From Conexibacter sp. CPCC 205762 (GTDB taxonomy: Bacteria; Actinomycetota; Thermoleophilia; Solirubrobacterales; Solirubrobacteraceae): a stretch of DNA of 64,000 nucleotides. Made by a program: the position numbers and the translations under genes. The stretch is from contig NZ_JAUTDN010000023.1 of NCBI RefSeq assembly GCF_030646155.1, positions 20,321 through 84,320 on the forward strand, given 5' to 3'. The notes beneath the pieces are model-generated. The model saw only the letters and a list, made by a program, of their open reading frames with translations. It ran no database searches and had not been told where the DNA came from. How positions within the stretch are numbered: position 1 is the first letter of the stretch; the number at the start of each line of letters is the position of its first letter. This document shows positions 24,428 to 32,078 of the stretch, in pieces.

Positions 24428-26022
24428 GCCGAGGAGACGAGGACGCGATGCTGCACCCGACCGGCGACCGCACGCTGACCGACCTGCTGCGCGAGCGCGC
24501 CGAGGCCGAGCCGGCGCGCACCTTCCTGACGTTCGAGAGCGCCGCCGGCGAGCTGGAGGAGCTGACCTACGCCGCCTTCGCCGCGCAGGTCGAGCGCTGC
24601 GCGCGCGGCTTCGCCGACCGCGGGATCGGCCACGGCGACGCCGTCGTCGTGCATCTGCGCAACTGCCCGCAGGTGCTGATCGCGTGGTTCGCGCTGGCGC
24701 GGCTGGGCGCGGTCTTCGTGCCGGCCAACGTCGCCTCGACGGTCGCGGAGCTGGAGCACGTGCTGTCGTTCGCGCAGGCGCGGCTGGCGATCACCGAGCC
24801 CGGCCTGCTGGAGACCGCGGCCGGCGCGATCGCCGCCGGCGGCCGTCCGCTGCCGCTGCTGGTCGCGCGCGGGGAGGTCGCCGGGCAGGAGCGCTTCGAG
24901 GCGCTGCTGGAGGCGGCCGGGCCGCCGCCGGAGCCGGCGGCGCGGGCTGCCGACGTCGCCGAGCTGATCTTCACCTCCGGGACGACGCGCAAGCCGAAGG
25001 CGGTGATGCTGACGCACGCCAACTGCCTGCGCGCCGGCCTCGACGCCGTCCACTGCCTGTGGCTGCAGCCGGGCGAGCGCTGCCTGACCGCGCTGCCGCT
25101 GTTCCACGTCAACGGCCAGGCGATGTCGGTGCTGGCGGCGCTCACGACCGGCGGCACGCTGGTGCTGCTGGAGGAGTACCGCGCCTCGCGCTTCTGGGCG
25201 CAGGTGCGCGCCCACCGCGCGACGCAGACCTGCGTCGTCGCGATGCAGCTGCGGACGCTGCTGGCGCAGCCGCCGGACCCCGCCGACCGCGACCACGAGC
25301 TGCGGCGGCTGTTCTACGCGATCAACGTCGCCGACGAGGAGAAGGCCGCCTTCGAGCGCCGCTTCGGCGTCGAGCTGATCAACGGCTACGGCCTCTCGGA
25401 GGCGATGACGCTGCTGGCGGTCGCGCCGATCGCCGGCCCCCGCCGCTGGCCGTCGATCGGGCTGGCGTCGCCGGGCCGGCGGCTGCTGCTGCTCGACCCG
25501 CAGGGCGAGCCGGTCGCGCCCGGGGAGGTCGGCGAGATCGTCGCCGAGGGCACGCCCGGCCGCGACCTGATGCTCGGCTACTACCGCGACCCGCAGGCGA
25601 CCGCGGCCGCGCTGCGCGGCAACCGGCTGCACACCGGCGACAACGCCTGGGCCGACGAGGCCGGCTACCTGCACTTCTTCGACCGCAAGAAGGACATGAT
25701 CAAGCGCGCCGGCGAGAACGTCTCGGCAATCGAGGTCGAGGGCGCGCTGGCGGCCCATCCCGGCGTCGCCGAGGCGGCCGTCGTCGGCGTGCCGGACGCG
25801 ATCCGCGACGAGGCGGTCGCGGCGGTCGTCGTGCCGGTGGCGGGCAGCGGGCTGACGGCCGAGGAGGTCGTCGCGCACTGCCGCGAGCGGCTCTCGCGCT
25901 TCAAGGTGCCGACGGTCGTCGTCTTCGCGCAGGAGCTGCCGAAGACCTCGATCGGCAAGGTCCGCAAGGACGCGCTGCGCAGATCGCTGGCGGGCGATGG
26001 GGCCGGCGAGGCGGCGCGCTGA
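24424..26022 (+). CDS. AMP-dependent acyl-CoA synthetase/ligase
   Basis: A 532-residue ANL ligase, medium-length FadD/CaiC-like. The P-loop is FTSGTTRKPKAVMLTH (about residue 180; Arg replaces the usual Gly/Asn after GTT). INGYGLSEAM is the adenine loop. HTGDNAW and FFDRKKDMIKRAGENVSAIEVE follow, with PKTSIGKVRKDALR giving the catalytic lysine near the end. It is the last gene of the plus-strand transporter-catabolic run and probably activates a carboxylic acid intermediate. The TetR gene that follows is on the opposite strand. Confidence 0.9.
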   Translation: MSRGDEDAMLHPTGDRTLTDLLRERAEAEPARTFLTFESAAGELEELTYAAFAAQVERCARGFADRGIGHGDAVVVHLRNCPQVLIAWFALARLGAVFVPANVASTVAELEHVLSFAQARLAITEPGLLETAAGAIAAGGRPLPLLVARGEVAGQERFEALLEAAGPPPEPAARAADVAELIFTSGTTRKPKAVMLTHANCLRAGLDAVHCLWLQPGERCLTALPLFHVNGQAMSVLAALTTGGTLVLLEEYRASRFWAQVRAHRATQTCVVAMQLRTLLAQPPDPADRDHELRRLFYAINVADEEKAAFERRFGVELINGYGLSEAMTLLAVAPIAGPRRWPSIGLASPGRRLLLLDPQGEPVAPGEVGEIVAEGTPGRDLMLGYYRDPQATAAALRGNRLHTGDNAWADEAGYLHFFDRKKDMIKRAGENVSAIEVEGALAAHPGVAEAAVVGVPDAIRDEAVAAVVVPVAGSGLTAEEVVAHCRERLSRFKVPTVVVFAQELPKTSIGKVRKDALRRSLAGDGAGEAAR

Positions 26023-26038
26023 CGGCGGGCCGCGCGCC

Positions 26039-26650
26039 TCAGCGCACTTCGAGGCCGCGCAGCGCGACCGTCGCGAAGGTGTCGGCGACCGCGTCGGCGC
26101 TGAGCGGCCCGTCCGGCTGGAACCAGGTGTAGCCCCAGTTGGCCATCGCCAGCACCGCCTTCGTCGCGATCGCCGGGTCGACCGCGACGAAGTCGCCGGC
26201 GGCGCTGCCCTCGGCGACGATCCGCGTGACCATCTGCTCGTAGAAGTCGCGCTTGACGACGAGCGCGTTCCAGCGCTCGCCGCTGACGGCGCTGCGCTCC
26301 TGCAGGAAGACGGTGACGCCGTCGCGGTGGCGCGCGACGAAGCCGAGCGCGACGCGCAGCGCGCCGCGCAGCTTGTCGGCCGGCCGCTCGGAGGTCGAGA
26401 CGACCGCCAGCGTCTCCTCGATCAGCTCGTCGATCAGCTGCTCGTGGATCGCGAAGAGGAGGTCCTCCTTCTTGCGCACGTGGTGGTAGAGGCTCGGCTT
26501 GCGCATCCCGAGCGCGTCGGCGATCTCGCTCATCGAGGCGGCGTGGTAGCCGCGCTCGCTGAAGATCCGCGTCGCCGCTTCGATGATGTCCGGGCGGACT
26601 CTCGGCGGCGCGCTCTCGGATGGCGGCGGGGTCGGGGCGGTGCGGGACAC
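26039..26650 (-). CDS. TetR-family transcriptional regulator 1
   Basis: A 203-residue repressor-type protein. An N-terminal HTH (IIEAATRIFSERGYHAASMSEIADALGMRKPSLYHHVRKKEDLL region, residues ~20-65) is followed by an all-helical ligand-binding domain that suits hydrophobic or acyl-CoA ligands. GTG at 26650 is the only reasonable start; a GGGAGG lies rather far (16 bases) upstream. It is divergent from the E1 alpha/beta operon, and two copies of CCTACCGACCGGT occupy the space between them, so it probably represses that operon and itself. Confidence 0.87.
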   Translation of the reverse strand: MSRTAPTPPPSESAPPRVRPDIIEAATRIFSERGYHAASMSEIADALGMRKPSLYHHVRKKEDLLFAIHEQLIDELIEETLAVVSTSERPADKLRGALRVALGFVARHRDGVTVFLQERSAVSGERWNALVVKRDFYEQMVTRIVAEGSAAGDFVAVDPAIATKAVLAMANWGYTWFQPDGPLSADAVADTFATVALRGLEVR

Positions 26651-26681
26651 GTCGGCAAGCCTATCGCCTCCCGGCAGATCG

Positions 26682-26742
26682 ACCGGTCGGTAGGGAGCTT
26701 GCCTTGTGATGGCGTTAAGGCTAGGCTGGCCTACCGACCGGT
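26682..26742. promoter_or_regulatory. Paired TetR-type operator boxes
   Basis: The 13-mer CCTACCGACCGGT occurs on the plus strand at 26730-26742 and on the minus strand at 26694-26682, 48 bases apart in opposite orientation. Each contains the near-palindrome ACCGACCGGT/CGACCGGTCG, typical of TetR-family operators. They fill the region between the divergent TetR gene (start 26650) and the E1 alpha gene (start 26780). Confidence 0.65.
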
Positions 26743-26779
26743 AGGACGGTTGGTTCGCTGTCGGAGAGAGAGGAAACGG

Positions 26780-27757
26780 ATGCCGGAGGTCCACGTCCCA
26801 GTGGCCCGCGGGGACGGCGCGCTGCGCACCGCCGCCGGGCGCTACCGCCTGATGCGGCTGAGCCGCCGCTTCGAGGAGACGGTCCATGACCAGCACGGGG
26901 AGGGCCAGGTGCCCGGCCCGCTGCACCTGTCGATCGGCCAGGAGGCGGTCGCGGTCGGCGCCTGCGCCGAGCTGCGCCGCAGCGACGCCGTGCTGTCGAC
27001 CCACCGCGGCCACCACCACTGCCTCGCCAAGGGCGCGCGCGCCGATCGGCTGATGGCCGAGCTGCTCGGGCGCGAGAGCGGCTACTCGCGCGGCCGCGGC
27101 GGCTCGATGCACGTCGCGATCCCGTCGATCGGCCTGCTCGGCACGAACGGGATCGTCGGCGCCGGCCTGCCGATCGCGACCGGCGCCGCCTACGCGATGC
27201 AGGCGCAGGACCGCGACGACGTGACCGTCGCCTTCTTCGGCGAGGGCGCGACCGGGACCGGCGCCTTCGGCGAGGCCGTCAACATCGCGGCGCTGTGGGC
27301 GCTGCCGCTCGTCTTCGTCTGCGAGAACAACCAGTACGTCGAGCTGACGCCGCAGGACGTCCACGTCGCCGGTGAGATCTGGCGCCGCGGCGAGTCGCAC
27401 GGGATCCCCGGCGTGCGCGTCGACGGCAACGACGTCGAGGCCGTCCGCGAGGCCGCCGCGACCGCGATCGCGCGGGCGCGCGGCGGCGGCGGGCCGACGC
27501 TGATCGAGGCCGTCACCTACCGCTGGTTCGGTCACTACGCGGGCGACCGCGCCGCCTACCGCGACTCGCGCGAGGTCGACAGCTGGCGCGCCCGCGACCC
27601 GCTCGTCGCCGCGCGCGCCGCGCTCGACGACGCCGAGGCCGATGCGCTCGACGCCGAGGTCGAGCGCGAGATCGCCGATGCGCTCGCGTTCGCGCAGCGC
27701 AGCGCCGTCACCGGCCCCGGCGCGCTCGCGATCGACCACCTGAAGGAGACGGCATGA
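26780..27757 (+). CDS. Thiamine-dependent 2-oxoacid/acetoin dehydrogenase E1, alpha subunit
   Basis: A 325-residue E1 alpha subunit that decarboxylates a 2-oxoacid (or cleaves acetoin) with thiamine diphosphate. STHRGHHHCLAKGA and RGRGGSMHVA are phosphorylation-loop/active-site segments. The TPP motif is GEGATGTGAFGEAVNIAAL then ENN, with GEG in place of the usual GDG. It starts at ATG 26780 after GAGAGGAAA, and overlaps the beta-subunit start by ATGA. It acts with the 27754 beta subunit and the 28758 lipoyl protein. Two TetR boxes lie just upstream. Confidence 0.9.
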   Translation: MPEVHVPVARGDGALRTAAGRYRLMRLSRRFEETVHDQHGEGQVPGPLHLSIGQEAVAVGACAELRRSDAVLSTHRGHHHCLAKGARADRLMAELLGRESGYSRGRGGSMHVAIPSIGLLGTNGIVGAGLPIATGAAYAMQAQDRDDVTVAFFGEGATGTGAFGEAVNIAALWALPLVFVCENNQYVELTPQDVHVAGEIWRRGESHGIPGVRVDGNDVEAVREAAATAIARARGGGGPTLIEAVTYRWFGHYAGDRAAYRDSREVDSWRARDPLVAARAALDDAEADALDAEVEREIADALAFAQRSAVTGPGALAIDHLKETA

Positions 27758-28752
27758 GCACGACCGCGACCGAGACGAAGCCGCTGAAGATGTGGCAGGG
27801 GATCAACCAGGCGCTGGTCGAGGAGATGGAGCGCGACGAGCGCGTCGTGCTCGTCGGCGAGGACGTCGGCCGGCCCGGCGGGCCCTACGGCGTCACGCGC
27901 GGGCTGCAGGAGCGCTTCGGCGAGCTGCGCGTGCGCGACACGCCGATCAGCGAGCAGGTGCTGGTCGGGCTCGGCGTCGGCGCGGGCGCCGTCGGCCTGC
28001 GGCCGGTGGTCGAGCTGATGTTCTTCGACTTCGCGCTGATCGCGATGGACCAGATCGTCAACCAGGCGGCGAAGTTCCGCTACTTCTCGGGCGAGTCGCT
28101 GCCGCTCGTGATCCGCACGATGTGCGGCGCCGGCGGCCCCAACGGCGCGCAGCACTCGCAGAACTTCGAGGCGTGGTACTGCGCCGTGCCCGGCCTGAAG
28201 GTCGTGATGCCCTCCAACGCCGCCGACGCGAAGGGGCTGCTGAAGGCCGCGATCCGCGATGACGACCCGGTCCTCTTCATCGAGACGCTGGGGCTGCTGA
28301 CGGCGCGCCGCGAGGTGCCGCAGGGCGAGGAGTTCCTGCTGCCGATCGGCGTCGCCGAGACGCGCCGCGCCGGCGACGACGTCACCGTCGTGGCGATCGG
28401 GCGGCTGGTCGACCGCGCGCTGGAGGCCGCCGAGACGCTCGCGCAGGAGGGGATCTCGGTCGAGGTGATCGACCCGCGCACGCTCGCGCCGCTCGACGCC
28501 GAGACGATCGTCGCCTCGATCGCGCGCACCGGCCGCCTCGTCGTCGCGCAGGAGGCGACGGCGCCGTTCTCGTTCGCCTCCGAGGTCTGCACGCTCGCCG
28601 CCGAGCGCTGCCTGCCGCAGCTGAAGGCGCCGCCGGTGCGCGTCGCCTCGCCGTTCGTCAACGTGCCGACGCCGGTGCCGCTGGCGGAGTCGCGCGCGCC
28701 GGGCGCCGACGCGGTCGTCGCCGGCATCCGCCGCGCGCTGGAAGGGGCGTGA
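27754..28752 (+). CDS. Thiamine-dependent 2-oxoacid/acetoin dehydrogenase E1, beta subunit
   Basis: A 332-residue E1 beta subunit, transketolase-like. LVGEDVGRPGGPYGVTRGL, FGELRVRDTPISEQ (the Glu that activates TPP), and VVELMFFDFALIAMDQIVNQAAKFRYFSG region match pyruvate, branched-chain and acetoin dehydrogenases. GPNGAQHSQNFEAWYCAVPGLKVV is the conserved His-containing loop. The C-terminal transketolase domain has VEVIDPRTLAPLD. It directly precedes a free-standing lipoyl gene, an arrangement unlike normal PDH operons, where a complete E2 follows. Confidence 0.91.
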   Translation: MSTTATETKPLKMWQGINQALVEEMERDERVVLVGEDVGRPGGPYGVTRGLQERFGELRVRDTPISEQVLVGLGVGAGAVGLRPVVELMFFDFALIAMDQIVNQAAKFRYFSGESLPLVIRTMCGAGGPNGAQHSQNFEAWYCAVPGLKVVMPSNAADAKGLLKAAIRDDDPVLFIETLGLLTARREVPQGEEFLLPIGVAETRRAGDDVTVVAIGRLVDRALEAAETLAQEGISVEVIDPRTLAPLDAETIVASIARTGRLVVAQEATAPFSFASEVCTLAAERCLPQLKAPPVRVASPFVNVPTPVPLAESRAPGADAVVAGIRRALEGA

Positions 28753-28757
28753 GCGCG

Positions 28758-28991
28758 ATGGCGATCGAGGTCGTCGTCCCCGATCCGGGCGACCACGAGG
28801 AGTTCGACGTCGTCGAGATCATGGTCGAGGTCGGCGAGCGGGTCGAGGCCGGCGACGCGCTGCTGGAGATCTCGACCGACAAGGCGAACATGGACGTCGA
28901 GGCGCCGGCCGCCGGGACCGTCGCGGAGGTGCGCGTCAGCGAGGGCGACACCGTCCCCGTGACGACCGTCCTGATGGTGCTCGAGCCATGA
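28758..28991 (+). CDS. Free-standing lipoyl (biotinyl/lipoyl-attachment) domain protein
   Basis: A 77-residue single lipoyl domain: AIEVVVPDPGDHEEFDVVEI at the start, and the hairpin ISTDKANMDVEAP with the lipoylated Lys42. There is no peripheral-subunit-binding or acyltransferase domain, so it cannot complete an E2 reaction alone. GTG 28749 would overlap the E1 beta stop (GTGA) and adds three residues; ATG 28758 has a better-spaced AAGGGG site. It probably carries the acyl group from E1 to an acceptor or to a separate acyltransferase encoded elsewhere. Confidence 0.82.
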   Translation: MAIEVVVPDPGDHEEFDVVEIMVEVGERVEAGDALLEISTDKANMDVEAPAAGTVAEVRVSEGDTVPVTTVLMVLEP

Positions 28992-30385
28992 CCGCGGGCG
29001 CCGCGCTCGGGCGCTTGGTGGCCGCGCTGGGCCGTCCGGGCGCGGAGCTGCCCGAGCCGCTGCTGGAGCGGCTGCGCTGCGGCCTGCTGCACGACCTGAC
29101 GGTCGCGCTCGCCGCCCATCCCGTCGGCGGCGCGATCTGGCCGCTGGTGCGCGACCGCGGGCCGGCGGAGGCGACGCTGCTGGTCGACGGCGGCCGCGTC
29201 GCGGCCGAGGCGGCGGCGTTCGCGAACGCGCAGCTGATGCACGCGCGGGCGCAGGACGACACGCACTTCGCGGCCAAGACGCACGTCGGCGCGGCGGTGA
29301 TCCCGGCGGCGCTCGCGCTCGCGGAGCGGGAGGGCGCCGACGGCGGGCGCCTCGCCGCCGCGGTGATTGCCGGCTGCGAGGTCGCGGCGGCGGTCGGCGA
29401 GCGCCACGCGGCGGCCGCGACGGCGCGCGGCTTCCGCGCCTCGCCGGTCTTCGGCACGCTCGGCGCGGCGGCGGCCTGCGCGGTCGTGCTGGGGCTCGAC
29501 GAGGAGCGCGCCGCGCACGCGCTCGCGATCGCCTCCAGCTGCTCCGGCGGCCTCAACCAGACGTGGGTCGACGGCTCCTCCGAGTACCGCCTCCAGCTCG
29601 GCTTCGCCGCGCGCGACGGCCTGCTGGCGGCGCGCCTGGCGGCGGCCGGCGAGCGCGGCGCGCGGCACTGGTACGAGGGCGAGGCCGGCTTCGCGCGGGC
29701 CTTCGGCGGCGGCGCGCCCGGCGGCGGTCCGTCCGGCGGCGAGCCGCTCGGCGGCGAGGCGTTCGGCGCGGGCGAGGCCTGTTGCGACGACGACTGGCAG
29801 CTCGGCGTCCGCTGGCGGCTGCTCGATGTCACCTACAAGCCGCATCCCGTCTGCGCGATCCTGCAGAGCGCGGTGACCGTCGCGGCGGGGCTCGCGCGCG
29901 AGCACGACCTCGACGCGAGCGCGGTCACGGCCGTGCGCGTCGCGCTCGACCCGCGCGACCGCGCCTACCCCGGCACGCTCGACCCGGGGCCGTGGGACCA
30001 CGTCGCCGCGACGCTGATGAGCGCGCAGTTCTGCACCGCGCTCGCGCTGCGCGACCGCGGCGCCTCGCTGGCGGGGCTGCACGACTTCGACGACCCGCTG
30101 CTGGCGCGGCTGGCGGCGGCGACGACGGTGCTCGCCGACGAGCGGATCCCGCCGCTGGGCGCGCGCGTCGAGGTCGACACCGCCGCCGGCGCGACCGTCG
30201 CCGCCGAGCTGCTGCCGGACGCGCGCACGTATGGCTGGGACTGGGAGGGCGTGCGCGGCAACGCGCTGCGGATGCTGCCCGAGCTGCCCGTCGACGCGGC
30301 CCGGCTGGAGCGGCTCGCCGCCGTCGTGCGCGAGCTGACGGCGCTGCCGACGCTCGCCCCGCTGCTGCGGGAGTGCGTCGCATGA
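28988..30385 (+). CDS. MmgE/PrpD family protein
   Basis: A 465-residue protein of the 2-methylcitrate dehydratase/aconitate decarboxylase fold. An N-terminal all-helical domain contains DDTHFAAKTHVGAAVIPAALAL and GFRASPVFGTLGAAAACAVVLG; the C-terminal mixed domain contains YKPHPVCAILQSAVTVA. Family reactions are dehydrations, decarboxylations or isomerisations of di/tricarboxylates. A Gly-rich insert (about residues 238-255, SGGEPLGGEAFG) is unusual. It starts with an ATGA overlap on the lipoyl gene and overlaps the next gene the same way. The substrate is unknown. Confidence 0.84.
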   Translation: MTAGAALGRLVAALGRPGAELPEPLLERLRCGLLHDLTVALAAHPVGGAIWPLVRDRGPAEATLLVDGGRVAAEAAAFANAQLMHARAQDDTHFAAKTHVGAAVIPAALALAEREGADGGRLAAAVIAGCEVAAAVGERHAAAATARGFRASPVFGTLGAAAACAVVLGLDEERAAHALAIASSCSGGLNQTWVDGSSEYRLQLGFAARDGLLAARLAAAGERGARHWYEGEAGFARAFGGGAPGGGPSGGEPLGGEAFGAGEACCDDDWQLGVRWRLLDVTYKPHPVCAILQSAVTVAAGLAREHDLDASAVTAVRVALDPRDRAYPGTLDPGPWDHVAATLMSAQFCTALALRDRGASLAGLHDFDDPLLARLAAATTVLADERIPPLGARVEVDTAAGATVAAELLPDARTYGWDWEGVRGNALRMLPELPVDAARLERLAAVVRELTALPTLAPLLRECVA

Positions 30386-31365
30386 GCCCGCTCGATCCGC
30401 GCGAGGACGGCGTTCACCGCCCCGATCCCGCGCGTGAGCGCTGGCGCGAGTCGTGGTACTTCAAGTGGTGGGACTTCGCGCACGCGATCGGCGGCGACAC
30501 GACGATCGGCTACCGCCCCGCGCGCGGTCACTCGGGCGCCTTGAACGTGCTGTGGGGCGACGCGCTGCCGACGCTGGTCGCGGCCGAGCTGGACCACGCG
30601 CCCGACCATGCGCGGCCGCATCCGGTCGCGGGCCTGGCGTACGAGCAGGAGGAGCCGTTCGGCGTCTGGCGGATCCGCTTCGACGGCCGCCTCAACGACG
30701 GCGGCGCGCTCGCCGCCTGCGACCCGGCGGCGGTCGTCGCGGCCGGCGACGCGGCCGTGCCGGTCTCCTACGACCTCCGCTTCACGCCCGACCGGCCGGC
30801 CTACCGCTACCGCGAGGACCCGGAGTGGGACGGCCTCTTCGACGGCCACGTCGACGAGGTCGGCCGCGTCACCGGCACGGTCACGATCGACGGCGCGACG
30901 CACGCGATCGACGGCCGCGGCTGCAAGGACCACTCGTGGGGCGTGCGCGACTGGGCCCGCCCGCACGGCTGGCGCTGGGTCGACATGCTGTTCGGCGACG
31001 GCGGGCCGGAGCTGTCGCTGTGGCGGGCGACCTTCGACGGCGAGCGCTGGCGCCAGGACGGCGCGATCTACGCCGGCACGGGCGCGGCGGCCGTCGCCGA
31101 GCCGATCGTCGCCTTCGAGGAGACGGTCAGCTGGGCGGAGCGCCCCGGCGCGCCGCGCCCGGCGCGCTGGGAGTTCGCGGCCGCCAGCGCCTCCCACCGC
31201 CTCGCGGGCAGCGCGGAGATCGTCTGCGCGGTCCCGCTGCGCTACCCGATCCGCGACGAGCACGGCCGTCGCACGACCGCCTGGATCGACCGCTGCCGTT
31301 ACGAGGCGCTGCTCGACGACGGCCGCCGCGCCGTCGGCACGGTCGAGTTCCAGCGCCGCGTCTGA
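30382..31365 (+). CDS. CrtC/hydroxyneurosporene-synthase-like protein
   Basis: A 327-residue, beta-rich protein of the lipocalin-like CrtC/AttH type (DUF7064/7065-like). Conserved-looking features are the early SWYFKWWDFAHAIGG, the central GRGCKDHSWGVRDWARPHGWRW (Lys, Asp, His, Trp cluster) and a second lobe rich in Trp and Glu. Relatives hydrate carotenoid double bonds, and many actinobacterial ones are uncharacterised. It has no signal peptide. It is the last gene in the E1-lipoyl-PrpD operon, joined by ATGA, which hints at hydration or binding of a hydrophobic polyene or terpenoid-type substrate. Confidence 0.68.
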   Translation: MSPLDPREDGVHRPDPARERWRESWYFKWWDFAHAIGGDTTIGYRPARGHSGALNVLWGDALPTLVAAELDHAPDHARPHPVAGLAYEQEEPFGVWRIRFDGRLNDGGALAACDPAAVVAAGDAAVPVSYDLRFTPDRPAYRYREDPEWDGLFDGHVDEVGRVTGTVTIDGATHAIDGRGCKDHSWGVRDWARPHGWRWVDMLFGDGGPELSLWRATFDGERWRQDGAIYAGTGAAAVAEPIVAFEETVSWAERPGAPRPARWEFAAASASHRLAGSAEIVCAVPLRYPIRDEHGRRTTAWIDRCRYEALLDDGRRAVGTVEFQRRV

Positions 31366-31376
31366 GTTGCCGGGCG

Positions 31377-32048
31377 CTACGGCGTCGCGCCGCGCGGCGC
31401 GACGCCGGGCGCGACGATCCCGCCGCCGATCAGCGCCGTGACGTGGTCGCTGTAGGACTCGACCAGCTCCGCGTCCAGGGTCGCGCCGAAGCCGCGCTCC
31501 AGCAGCGGGCGGGCGGAGAAGAGGAACTCGCAGAGGCCGACGACGGAGAAGAAGAAGAGCGTCGGGTCGAGCTCGCGCCAGCCCTCCTCGGCGCGGCCCT
31601 CGGTGAGCAGCTCGGCGTACCAGTCGCGCGCCGGCAGCGCGAAGCTGCGCGCGATCGCCTCGACGGCGTCGGGCTCGGCGGCCAGCAGGCGCTCGCCCAT
31701 CAGGCGGTTGACGTAGGGGTAGCGCAGGTAGTTGCGGACGATCCCGGCGACGTGGCGGCGCAGCTTCTCCGACGGCGGGATCGCCAGCGCGGCGAGCCGC
31801 TCGATCTCGTCCGAGAGCCCTTCGAGCACGCGCTCCAGCAGCGCGTCGAGCAGGCCGTCCTTGGAGCCGAAGCAGTACTTCACCATCGCGACGTTGACCT
31901 CGGCGCGGGCGCAGATCTCGCTCACGGAGGCGATCTGCCCGGCGCGGTCGAGCAGCAGCTCGTGCGCCGCCTGCAGCAGCTTCTCGCCAGTCGCCTCTGC
32001 GCTGCCGCGGGGCATGCGCGGCATCTTCGCAGGTCGCTTCCTTGACAT
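31377..32048 (-). CDS. TetR-family transcriptional regulator 2 (AtuR-like position)
   Basis: A 223-residue TetR regulator. HTH residues are approximately 22-66 (LLQAAHELLLDRAG, SVSEICARAEVNVAMVKYCFGSKDGLL region). The C-terminal domain has the TetR_C pattern KLRRHVAGIVRNYLRYPYVNRLM seen in regulators of lipid genes. ATG 32048 is adjacent to a TTG and overlaps the operator palindrome region. It is divergent from the AtuA gene, mirroring atuR-atuA in Pseudomonas, so repression of the terpene-type cluster is likely. Confidence 0.87.
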   Translation of the reverse strand: MSRKRPAKMPRMPRGSAEATGEKLLQAAHELLLDRAGQIASVSEICARAEVNVAMVKYCFGSKDGLLDALLERVLEGLSDEIERLAALAIPPSEKLRRHVAGIVRNYLRYPYVNRLMGERLLAAEPDAVEAIARSFALPARDWYAELLTEGRAEEGWRELDPTLFFFSVVGLCEFLFSARPLLERGFGATLDAELVESYSDHVTALIGGGIVAPGVAPRGATP

Positions 32049-32050
32049 CA

Positions 32051-32068
32051 ACTAAACGCTTATTTAGT
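32051..32068. promoter_or_regulatory. Palindromic operator ACTAAA-N6-TTTAGT between TetR 2 and AtuA
   Basis: A perfect inverted repeat, unusually AT-rich for this DNA, occupies nearly the whole gap between the divergent start codons (32048 minus, 32079 plus). TTGACA at 32042-32047 and TAGTGT at 32065-32070 (17-base spacing) could form a plus-strand promoter. That would start transcription at about the AtuA ATG and give a leaderless message. A repressor bound here would block both genes. Confidence 0.65.
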
Positions 32069-32078
32069 GTCGCTGGGC

